Part shown: one piece after another, positions 7,504 through 14,799 of the stretch
How positions within the stretch are numbered: the stretch's first letter is position 1
Layout: each line of letters begins with the position of its first letter
Assembly (NCBI GenBank): GCA_023228645.1
Contig: JALOAT010000007.1
Span: 1 to 64,000 of the forward strand
DNA from: Gammaproteobacteria bacterium
GTDB taxonomy: Bacteria; Pseudomonadota; Gammaproteobacteria; Thiohalomonadales; Thiohalomonadaceae
Direction of reading: 5' to 3'
DNA length: 64,000 bases
The notes under the pieces: generated by a model
The model's database searches: none
Told to the model about the DNA's origin: nothing
What the model saw: only the letters and a program-made list of their open reading frames with translations
Made by a program: the position numbers and the translations under genes

Positions 7504-8433
7504 TTACGGATGCTGCGGCAAATCGGCGCCTTCCTTCTCGACAGGCATGAGATTTTCGCGCGATACGCCCAGATACATGGCGATCGGGCTCGCCACCAGC
7601 ACCGAGGAGTAGATACCGAACACGATGCCGATGGTCAGCGCCAGGGCGAAGTTGTGCAGCGCCTCGCCGCCGAAGAAGAACACCGACAACACCGCCAGTT
7701 CCGTGGAGAAGTGGGTGATGATGGTGCGCGACATGGTGCGGGTGATGGCGTTGTCGATCACCGTCGTCACCGAGGCCTTGCGCATTTTGCGGAAGTTCTC
7801 GCGCACCCGGTCGAACACCACCACCGACTCGTTCACCGAGTAGCCGAGCACCGCCAGTATGGCCGCCAGCACGGTCAGATCGACTTCCCACTGGAACAGC
7901 GCAAACATGCCCACCACGATGACCACGTCGTGCATGTTGGCGATGACGGCCGCCACGGCGAGGCGCCATTCGAAGCGCAACGACAGGTAGATGATGATGC
8001 CGCCCGCCACCAGCAGCAGGGCCAGGCCGCCGGATTCGTAGAGCTCCTTGCCCACCTGCGGGCCGACGAACTCCACGCGCTTGAGGTCAGCGGTGGCGTC
8101 CTGTGCCTTCAGCACCTCGAACACTTCGGCGCTCACCTTGTCGCTGGAGGCCTCGCCCACGGGCAGGCGGATGAGCACGTCGCGGGTGGTGCCGATGTGC
8201 TGCACCGCGGCCTCCATGCCCTCGCCCGCCAGGGCGTCACGGATGCTGTCGACGTTGGCCGGCTGTGCATAGGTGACTTCCATCACCGTGCCGCCGGTGA
8301 AGTCGACACCCAGGTTGAGGCCACGGATGGCGATGGCCGCCACGGCGATGATGAAGGTGACCAGCGAGATCGTCGTGGTCAGCCTCCCGTAGCTCATGAA
8401 CGGGATGTCGTGTTTGATTCTGAAGAATTCCAT
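7504..8433 (-). CDS. secF: Protein translocase subunit SecF
   Basis: A 309-aa inner-membrane protein with six predicted membrane segments. It has the family motif GVDFTGGTVMEV near residue 47 ahead of the periplasmic P1-like domain, and GYSVNESVVVFDRVREN with LHNFALALTIGIVFGIYSS in the C-terminal membrane half. SecDF uses the proton gradient to pull substrates from SecYEG. The ATG at 8433 gives the standard start MEFFRIKHDIPFM. It follows secD by 13 bases. Confidence 0.96.
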   Translation of the reverse strand: MEFFRIKHDIPFMSYGRLTTTISLVTFIIAVAAIAIRGLNLGVDFTGGTVMEVTYAQPANVDSIRDALAGEGMEAAVQHIGTTRDVLIRLPVGEASSDKVSAEVFEVLKAQDATADLKRVEFVGPQVGKELYESGGLALLLVAGGIIIYLSLRFEWRLAVAAVIANMHDVVIVVGMFALFQWEVDLTVLAAILAVLGYSVNESVVVFDRVRENFRKMRKASVTTVIDNAITRTMSRTIITHFSTELAVLSVFFFGGEALHNFALALTIGIVFGIYSSVLVASPIAMYLGVSRENLMPVEKEGADLPQHP

Positions 8434-8446
8434 GACGGGTCTCCGC

Positions 8447-10303
8447 TCAGATGGACACGTGGGTGACACGTGCCTTGCGGCCGTAGAAGAAGTTAGCCAG
8501 CAGGCGCGAAACCATGATGGCGCTGAACACGGACGTCATGATGCCCAGACACAGCACCACCGCGAAGCCGCGCACCGGGCCCGAGCCCAGCCAGAACAGC
8601 GCAAAGCCGGCGATGAAGGTGGTGATGTTCGAGTCCAGGATGGTGCCGAACGCCCGTTTGTAGCCTGCGTCGATGGCCGCCCGCGGCGACATGCCCGAGC
8701 GCAGTTCCTCGCGGATGCGTTCGTTGATGAGCACGTTGGCGTCGATGGCCATACCGATGGTCAGCGCCACGGCGGCCATGCCCGGCAGGGTCATGGTGGC
8801 TTGCAGAATGGAGAGTACCGCAATCAGCAGAATGCCGTTGATGGCCAGCGCCGTCACCGAGAACGCACCGAACAGACGGTAGTAGACGATCATGAACAGC
8901 GCGACGGCGGTAAAGCCGTACACGTTGGCGTTGATGCCCCGGCTGATGTTCTCCTGACCAAGGCTCGGGCCGACGGTGCGCTCCTCGACGATCTGCATGG
9001 GTGCGGCGAGGGCGCCGGCGCGCAGCAACAGCGCCAGGTCGCGTGCCTCCTGCGGACTGTCGAGGCCGGTGGTCTGGAAGCGCTTGCTGAAGTGGTCGCG
9101 GATCACCGCCACCGAGATGACTTCCTCGGTCTTGCGCGCGGTGCGCTGCTGGACCCCGCCCACGGTGCGCACCTCGGTCTTGGTCTCGATGAACACCACC
9201 GCCATGCGGCGGCCGATGTTCTCGCGGGTGACGTCGCTCATGCGGCGCGCGCCCTGGCCGTCCAGGGTGACGCTGACCAGCGGACCGCCGGTCTGCGGGT
9301 CGAAGCCCGAGGCGGCATCGACCACCTGATCGCCGGTGATGATGATGTCCCGCTTGAGCACCACCGGTTCGCCGTCGCGCGAGCGGTACAGGCGCGAGCC
9401 GGGCGGTACGCGGCCGGCGAGCGCCGCCGATACGTCGGCCTGCTCGTCCACCAGGCGGTATTCCAGGGTGGCGGTGGCGCCGAGGATGTCCTTGGCGCGC
9501 GCGGTATCCTGCACGCCCGGCAGCTGCACCACGATGCGGCTCTCGCCGGCGCGCTGGATGACGGGTTCGGCCACGCCCAGTTCGTCGACGCGGTTGCGCA
9601 GCGTGGTGATGTTCTGCTGTACGGCGAACTGCTGGATCTCGCGCAGCTTGGCCTCGGTGATGGTGGCGTAAAGCACCGGGGTGCCGTCCTGTGCGCTGCT
9701 GGTCAGCGACAGCTCGCGGTAGGTGCGGCGGATGAGGTCGTCGGCCTTCTCGGCGGCCTCGGCGTCGCGGAAGCGGATCTGCACGCGCCCGCGCTCGTTG
9801 GTCACCGTGAGGTAGCGGATCTTCTCATCGCGCAGCAGGGTGCGCAGGTCGCTCACATAGCGTTCCAGCCCCTGCTCGACGGCGGCCTTCATGTCCACAT
9901 CCAACAGGAAGTGGACGCCGCCGCGCAGGTCGAGGCCGAGATACATGGGCTCGGCGCCCAGCGCGGCCATCCAGTCCGGTGTGGCGGGCGCCAGGTTGAG
10001 GGCCACCGTGTGGCTGCCGCCCAGTGCGTTCTGCACGGCCTCATAGGCGCGCAGCTGCGTGTCGGTGGAATCGAAGCGGATCAGCAGTCCGCTCGGGGTG
10101 AATTCCTCCGCCTTGGGGGTGAGCTTGTCGCGTTGCAGGAGGGCGTGCACATCGTCGCGCACCGCCAGGCTGAGTTCGCCGCCGCCGCTGGGGGATATCT
10201 GCACAGCCGGGTCGTCCCCGTACAGGTTCGGCATGGCGTACAGGAAGCCGATGGTGACGACAACGAGGACGAGGAGTTTCTTCCAGAGCGGGTACTGATT
10301 CAT
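8447..10303 (-). CDS. secD: Protein translocase subunit SecD
   Basis: A 618-aa partner of SecF with an N-terminal membrane anchor (LLVLVVVTIGFLYAMPNL), a large periplasmic region beginning after LGLDLRGGVHFLLDVDM, and five further membrane segments at the C-terminus. GMAIDANVLINERIREEL carries the acidic residue in the membrane that proton flow needs in this family. Length matches E. coli SecD (615). It lies between yajC and secF, the usual tgt-yajC-secD-secF order. Confidence 0.97.
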   Translation of the reverse strand: MNQYPLWKKLLVLVVVTIGFLYAMPNLYGDDPAVQISPSGGGELSLAVRDDVHALLQRDKLTPKAEEFTPSGLLIRFDSTDTQLRAYEAVQNALGGSHTVALNLAPATPDWMAALGAEPMYLGLDLRGGVHFLLDVDMKAAVEQGLERYVSDLRTLLRDEKIRYLTVTNERGRVQIRFRDAEAAEKADDLIRRTYRELSLTSSAQDGTPVLYATITEAKLREIQQFAVQQNITTLRNRVDELGVAEPVIQRAGESRIVVQLPGVQDTARAKDILGATATLEYRLVDEQADVSAALAGRVPPGSRLYRSRDGEPVVLKRDIIITGDQVVDAASGFDPQTGGPLVSVTLDGQGARRMSDVTRENIGRRMAVVFIETKTEVRTVGGVQQRTARKTEEVISVAVIRDHFSKRFQTTGLDSPQEARDLALLLRAGALAAPMQIVEERTVGPSLGQENISRGINANVYGFTAVALFMIVYYRLFGAFSVTALAINGILLIAVLSILQATMTLPGMAAVALTIGMAIDANVLINERIREELRSGMSPRAAIDAGYKRAFGTILDSNITTFIAGFALFWLGSGPVRGFAVVLCLGIMTSVFSAIMVSRLLANFFYGRKARVTHVSI

Positions 10304-10366
10304 GGCGGACCCTTAAAACGAGTGCCGCCGCATGTTGCGGCGGCCACTGATGTCCCTACGGCCCTG

Positions 10367-10699
10367 TTACAGGCTCTTGATGGTGCCCTTGGGCAGGACG
10401 CTGGCGACCGACTGGCGCTGCACCTTTACCTTGACCCCGTCGGCGATTTCGAGTTCCACATGGTTCTCGCTCGCCTCGGTGATGCGGCCGTAGACACCGC
10501 CCTGGGTGACCACTTCGTCGCCCTTGGACAGGGCCTCAGCCATCTTCTTGTGTTCCTTCACGCGCTTCTGCTGCGGGCGGATGAGCAGGAAATAGAACAC
10601 CACGAAAAGGATGATGAACGGCAGCAGCGCCTCGAGGATGCCGGGTTGCTGTGCCGGGGCAGCCGCCTGGGCGTAGGCGTCGGAAATGAAAAAGCTCAT
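10367..10699 (-). CDS. yajC: Sec translocon accessory protein YajC
   Basis: A 110-aa protein with a short N-terminus, one membrane helix (about residues 21-42, ILEALLPFIILFVVFYFLLI) and the conserved RPQQKRVKEHKKM segment after it, then a small cytoplasmic beta domain. YajC associates with SecDF. It lies 70 bases downstream of tgt. Confidence 0.95.
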   Translation of the reverse strand: MSFFISDAYAQAAAPAQQPGILEALLPFIILFVVFYFLLIRPQQKRVKEHKKMAEALSKGDEVVTQGGVYGRITEASENHVELEIADGVKVKVQRQSVASVLPKGTIKSL

Positions 10700-10769
10700 G
10701 GTGGGTCTCCGCTTGTTGATTCTTGCTGTCGGCGCCGGACTCAGCCGCCCGCGCCGCGGGGGCGCGCCA

Positions 10770-11885
10770 TTATGGCATAGGCGGTACGGGTTGTCCGCGC
10801 TGCGCGTAGAACCCGGCCACGAAGGCCTCGAGGGTGCCGGTCTGAATGGCCTCGCGCAGGCCGCGCATCAGTTCCTGATAGTAGAAAAGATTGTGGATGG
10901 TATTGAGCCGCGCACCCAGGATCTCGTTGGCGCGGTCCAGATGGCGCAAATAGCTGCGGCTGTAGTTGCGGCAGGTATAGCAGCCGCATTCTGGGTCCAG
11001 CGGGCCGGTGTCGAACTGGTGGACGGCATTGCGGATCTTCACGTTGCCGAAACGGGTGAACAAATGGCCGTTGCGGGCGTTGCGGGTGGGCAGTACGCAG
11101 TCGAACATGTCCACGCCGCGGCGCACCGCCTCCACGATGTCCTCGGGCTTGCCCACACCCATGAGATAGCGCGGGCGGTCCTTCGGCAGCATGGGCGTGA
11201 CCGCCTCCAGGGTGGCCATCATCTCGTCCTTGGGCTCACCCACGGACAGGCCGCCGATGGCATAGCCGTCGAAGCCGATGTTCATGAGGCCCTCGGCCGA
11301 TTCACGGCGCAGGTGCGGGTACATGCCGCCCTGGACAATGCCGAACAGGGCGTTGGGGTTGTCGCCGTGGGCGCGCTTGCTGCGCTCGGCCCAGCGCAGG
11401 GACAGCGCCATGGAAAAGCGCGCCTGGTCTTCGCTGGCCGGGTACGGGGTGCACTCGTCGAAGATCATCACGATGTCCGAGCCCAGCGCCCGCTGCACCG
11501 CCATGGATTCCTCCGGTCCCATGAACACCTTCGAGCCGTCCACCGGCGACTGGAAGGTCACGCCCTCCTCCTTGATCTTGCGCATCTCGCCCAGGCTGAA
11601 CACCTGAAAGCCGCCCGAGTCCGTGAGTATGGGGCCGGACCAGTGCATGAAATCATGCAGGTCGCCGTGGGCGCGGATGACCTCCGTGCCCGGGCGCAGC
11701 ATCAGATGGAAGGTGTTGCCGAGGATAATCTCCGCGCCAATCTCGCGCAGTTCCTCCGGTGTCATGGCCTTTACCGTGCCATAGGTGCCCACCGGCATGA
11801 ACGCCGGCGTCTCCACCGTGCCGCGGGGAAATACCAGCCGGCCGCGCCGGGCCTGGCCGTCAGTGGTGTGCAGTTCGAAGTTCAT
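10770..11885 (-). CDS. tgt: Queuine tRNA-ribosyltransferase (tRNA-guanine transglycosylase)
   Basis: A 371-aa enzyme that exchanges guanine-34 for preQ1 in GUN-anticodon tRNAs. The active-site TDSGGFQVFSLG holds the substrate-binding aspartate, and FDCVLPTRNARNG holds the nucleophilic aspartate. The structural zinc site CGCYTCRNYSRSYLRHL is complete. It acts just before QueA, whose gene is upstream in the same direction. QueD and FolE2 for making the precursor are encoded at 62084-63275. Confidence 0.97.
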   Translation of the reverse strand: MNFELHTTDGQARRGRLVFPRGTVETPAFMPVGTYGTVKAMTPEELREIGAEIILGNTFHLMLRPGTEVIRAHGDLHDFMHWSGPILTDSGGFQVFSLGEMRKIKEEGVTFQSPVDGSKVFMGPEESMAVQRALGSDIVMIFDECTPYPASEDQARFSMALSLRWAERSKRAHGDNPNALFGIVQGGMYPHLRRESAEGLMNIGFDGYAIGGLSVGEPKDEMMATLEAVTPMLPKDRPRYLMGVGKPEDIVEAVRRGVDMFDCVLPTRNARNGHLFTRFGNVKIRNAVHQFDTGPLDPECGCYTCRNYSRSYLRHLDRANEILGARLNTIHNLFYYQELMRGLREAIQTGTLEAFVAGFYAQRGQPVPPMP

Positions 11886-11887
11886 TT

Positions 11888-12114
11888 GGAAGAAGAAGAG
11901 TTAACACGGGGGACACGGGGAACACGGGGAGATCGAAGGTGTGCACCTGTTGAGGATCGCTGGCCGCAATGCACCTTCCCCGGACGTGCTGGAACTTCAG
12001 AATTCGCGGGTCCAAGCTTCCCAAGGCCGGCCGTTTAACCATGTTCATCCTTCCCCGTGTCCCCCGTGTCCCCCGTGTCCCCCGTGTCCCCCGTGTTCCC
12101 CGTGGTTAATGCTT
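11888..12114. repeat. CACGGGG-type inverted-arm repeat spanning the queA-tgt junction
   Basis: The left arm (11888-11932) reads GGAAGAAGAAGAGTTAACAC followed by GGGGGACACGGGGAACACGG units. The right arm (12050-12114) holds five consecutive CCCCCGTGT-like units, then TTCCCCGTGGTTAATGC and TTTTCCC, the reverse complement of the same arm type. The right arm lies inside the 3' end of queA. Confidence 0.8.
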
Positions 12115-13139
12115 TTCCCGTCTCCCTTGGGCAGCACGAACATGGCATCGCCGTAAGAAAAGAAACGGTAGCGCTCGGCCACGGCGTGGCGGTAGGCGGC
12201 CAGGGTTTCCTCATAGCCGGCGAAGGCGCACACCAGCATGAGCAGGGTGGACTCGGGCAAGTGGAAGTTGGTGATGAGGGCATCCACCACCCGGAAACGG
12301 TAGCCGGGGCAGATGAAGATGTCGGTCTCGCCCGCATAGGGGCGCAGCTCGCCGGAACGGGCGGCGCTCTCCAGGCTGCGCACCACGGTGGTGCCCACCG
12401 CCACCACCCGGCCGCCACGGGCCTTGGCTGCGGCCACCGCGGCGCAGGTCGCCTCGGGCACTTCCAGGTATTCGGAGTGCATGCGGTGGTCGCGCAGCGC
12501 ATCGGCGCGCACCGGCTGGAAGGTGCCGGCGCCCACGTGCAGGGTGACGAAGGCCCGCTCCACGCCCCGGGCGGCCAGGGCATCGAACAGCGCTTGGTCG
12601 AAATGCAGGCCGGCGGTGGGCGCCGCCACGGCGCCCGGCTCGCGGGCGAATACGGTCTGGTAGCGCTCCGCGTCCTCGGCGCCGGCCTCGCGTTCGATGT
12701 AAGGCGGCAGCGGCATGCGCCCGTACCGCTGCAGCAGGTCGAGCGCCGGTTCGGGAAAGCGCAGCTCGAAGAGCGCGTCCTGGCGGCCGAGCACCTCCAC
12801 TTCGAAGGCGCCTTCCAGGCCTAGCTGGCTGCCCGGCTTGGGCGACTTGCTGGCACGCACGTGTGCCAGCACCCGATGAGGGTCCAGCACCCGCTCGACC
12901 AGCACCTCCACGCGCCCGCCCGTGGCCTTGACCCCGAACAGCCGCGCCGGGATCACCCGTGTGTCGTTGAGCACCAGCAGGTCGCCCGGTTGCAGCAGCG
13001 CGACCACATCGTTGAACCCGCGGTCCTCGATCCGTCCGGTGGCGCCGTCCAGTACCAGCAGGCGCGACGCTCCCCGGGGCAGGGCGTGCTGCGCGATGAG
13101 CTCCGGGGGCAGGGGGTAGGAAAAGTCGGTACGACGCAT
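12045..13139 (-). CDS. queA: S-adenosylmethionine:tRNA ribosyltransferase-isomerase QueA, with repeat-derived tail
   Basis: A 364-aa enzyme that converts preQ1-tRNA to epoxyqueuosine-tRNA using the ribosyl group of SAM. The start MRRTDFSYPLPPELIAQHAL at ATG 13139 is the family start, and conserved blocks such as VAAPTAGLHFDQALFDAL and NFHLPESTLLMLVCAF are intact. The family normally ends at about FSYGDAMF-L. Here about 20 extra residues follow, rich in HGG triplets, encoded by the intergenic CACGGGGGA repeat array. The tail is probably disordered and neutral, though its histidines could bind metal. Confidence 0.95.
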   Translation of the reverse strand: MRRTDFSYPLPPELIAQHALPRGASRLLVLDGATGRIEDRGFNDVVALLQPGDLLVLNDTRVIPARLFGVKATGGRVEVLVERVLDPHRVLAHVRASKSPKPGSQLGLEGAFEVEVLGRQDALFELRFPEPALDLLQRYGRMPLPPYIEREAGAEDAERYQTVFAREPGAVAAPTAGLHFDQALFDALAARGVERAFVTLHVGAGTFQPVRADALRDHRMHSEYLEVPEATCAAVAAAKARGGRVVAVGTTVVRSLESAARSGELRPYAGETDIFICPGYRFRVVDALITNFHLPESTLLMLVCAFAGYEETLAAYRHAVAERYRFFSYGDAMFVLPKGDGKSINHGEHGGHGGHGGHGGHGEG

Positions 13140-13405
13140 GGGGCGCGCATGGTAACAAAAAGCCGGTAAATCCGGCGTCGCGGAACGCCGTTCATGGACA
13201 ACAATCCGGACACGGCCCGGGCGCACCGCCGGTGACGGGTACGGGCGAAAGCGGCCAATGGAGACGTTCTTTCATTATCTGCCGCTAACATGCGGCTAAC
13301 GCCCGTCTTCGTGTTGCGATAACAACGGGCTGGACTAGTCTGAATTAGCCTGCCGCCGAGGCTTGCCGGTCACGGCAGTTCTTTAAAGGGAGTGGGACAC
13401 CAAGG
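13140..13405. promoter_or_regulatory. Divergent intergenic region between queA and the CsgD-like regulator
   Basis: It holds a small palindrome, GCCGC-taacat-GCGGC (13281-13296), followed by a second GCTAAC copy (13295-13300), and a purine-rich ribosome site (AAAGGGAGTGG) just before the regulator. A weak TTGCGA-16-TAGTCT pair sits near 13314-13341. This should contain the promoter of the whole oxidase cluster. No confident operator was identified. Confidence 0.35.
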
Positions 13406-14125
13406 ATGGATACCCAGAACACTTGCACCCTTTTCCTCTGCGATCGGCTGACCGTGCAGACCCTGGCCCTGGCGGATTTTCTCGCCCGCGCCACGGGCTA
13501 CGGCTGCCGGGTGGTCGACCGGCCGCCGCAGGCGGCCAACACACCGCAGGCGCTGGTGCTGGTGGACGCCGACGGACGCGATCCCATGGACGTGCTGCGC
13601 AGGCTCAACGGCAGCGCCGAGCTCGGCGAGTCGGCCAAGGTCTGTCTGCTGAACGTGACCCTGGAGGCCTGCGCGCCGGACATCCTGGACTTCCAATTCC
13701 TGAAGGGGCTGTTCGGCAGGGAGGCGGACCACCGGCAACTGGCGCGCGGCATCGAGGCGGTGTTCGGCGGCGAGCTGTGGCTGCCGCGGCGTTTGCTCGT
13801 GAAGCACATGATGCTGACCCGCCGCCGCCATCCCCGGGAATGCCCTCCGCCCGCTCCGACGCTGACCGCCAAGGAATTGGAAATCCTTGCCCGGCTGTCC
13901 TCGGGCAGCACCAACGCCCACATCGCCCGGGAGCTGCGCGTCAGCGTGCACACGGTGAAGACCCACGCCTACAACCTGTTCCGCAAACTCGGCGTGAGCA
14001 ACCGCACCCAGGCCACGGCCTGGGCCAACCGCTACCTCGAAGAGCAACACGGAATAGGCGCCTCACCGGTGGATACACGACGGCGCCTGGTCGATGGCAG
14101 CGCCCGTACCGGACGCACCCACTAG
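13406..14125 (+). CDS. CsgD-like LuxR/FixJ-family transcriptional regulator
   Basis: A 239-aa regulator with a receiver-like N-terminal half (residues 1-130) lacking an obvious phospho-acceptor motif, and a LuxR-type helix-turn-helix at about residues 148-212. The recognition region VKTHAYNLFRKLGVSNRTQA and the following WAN are strikingly like E. coli CsgD, master regulator of curli. Its stop is 14 bases before the SCO gene, so it probably heads the oxidase operon, and a curli operon lies 15 kb away. I infer control of both, possibly with autoregulation. A 27-residue C-terminal extension follows the HTH and is not seen in CsgD. Confidence 0.85.
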   Translation: MDTQNTCTLFLCDRLTVQTLALADFLARATGYGCRVVDRPPQAANTPQALVLVDADGRDPMDVLRRLNGSAELGESAKVCLLNVTLEACAPDILDFQFLKGLFGREADHRQLARGIEAVFGGELWLPRRLLVKHMMLTRRRHPRECPPPAPTLTAKELEILARLSSGSTNAHIARELRVSVHTVKTHAYNLFRKLGVSNRTQATAWANRYLEEQHGIGASPVDTRRRLVDGSARTGRTH

Positions 14126-14139
14126 GCGAGGAACTCAGC

Positions 14140-14799
14140 ATGGCACCCAACCGCACCGCCCTCGCCCGCCTGCTGGGCGGCTTGCTCGCCCTGTTCCTGC
14201 CGCTGACGGGGCTGCCCCATGAAGACCATGCGATGCAGGCGCATCCGCCGGTCCCCGGGGATCCCCACGCTGCGCATCGGCAGATGTTGTCCGAGGCGGA
14301 CAGCCTCCCCTACCTGCGCAGCGAGAACCGCTACGCCACCCCGGCGGTGACCCTCACCGACAGCCGCGGCGCACCGGTGCCGCTCGCGCAGCTGCTCGAC
14401 GCGGACGAGCCGGTGATCCTCAGCTTCATCTACACCAGCTGCACCACCATCTGTCCGGTGTTGACGGCCACCCTGTCCCAGGCCCAGGACAGGCTCGCCA
14501 AGGCACCGCGCAAACCGCGCCTCGTCTCCATTTCCATCGATCCGGACTTCGACACCCCCGCGCGCCTGCAGGCCTACGCCGCCACCCACCACGCCCACGC
14601 GGACTGGCACTTCCTGACCGGCGATGCCGCCGCCGTTTCGGCCACGCAGCGCGCCTTCGACGTCTATCGCGGCCGCAAGTCCAACCACATCCCCGTGACG
14701 CTGCTGCGCGCCTCGGCACATTCGTCCTGGGTTCGGCTCGAAGGCTTCACCAGCGCAGTGGACCTGGTGCGGGAATATGAACGGCTGCTGGCGAACTAG
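14140..14799 (+). CDS. SCO1/SenC/PrrC-family copper chaperone
   Basis: A 219-aa exported thioredoxin-fold protein. Copper ligands are C101 and C105 in SCTTICPV plus the distal H183 in SNHIPVT, the complete SCO set. The mature N-terminus (residues 27-46) is unusually histidine-rich, with five His in 20 residues, which may add copper binding. SCO proteins load copper into cytochrome oxidase CuA sites or other periplasmic cuproproteins. No oxidase CuA gene is nearby, and three multicopper-oxidase genes follow, so it probably metallates them. It overlaps the next gene by 23 bases. Confidence 0.92.
   Translation: MAPNRTALARLLGGLLALFLPLTGLPHEDHAMQAHPPVPGDPHAAHRQMLSEADSLPYLRSENRYATPAVTLTDSRGAPVPLAQLLDADEPVILSFIYTSCTTICPVLTATLSQAQDRLAKAPRKPRLVSISIDPDFDTPARLQAYAATHHAHADWHFLTGDAAAVSATQRAFDVYRGRKSNHIPVTLLRASAHSSWVRLEGFTSAVDLVREYERLLAN

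Noticed and set aside
8396..10780. Plus-strand frame of about 790 codons across secD and secF
   Set aside because: Antisense shadow of secD, secF and yajC, which are unmistakable; no domain or ribosome site supports it.
12050..12110. Possible CRISPR array in the CACGGGG tandem repeats
   Set aside because: Units are 9 bp with no spacers, palindromic repeat or cas genes; they are a degenerate tandem array.
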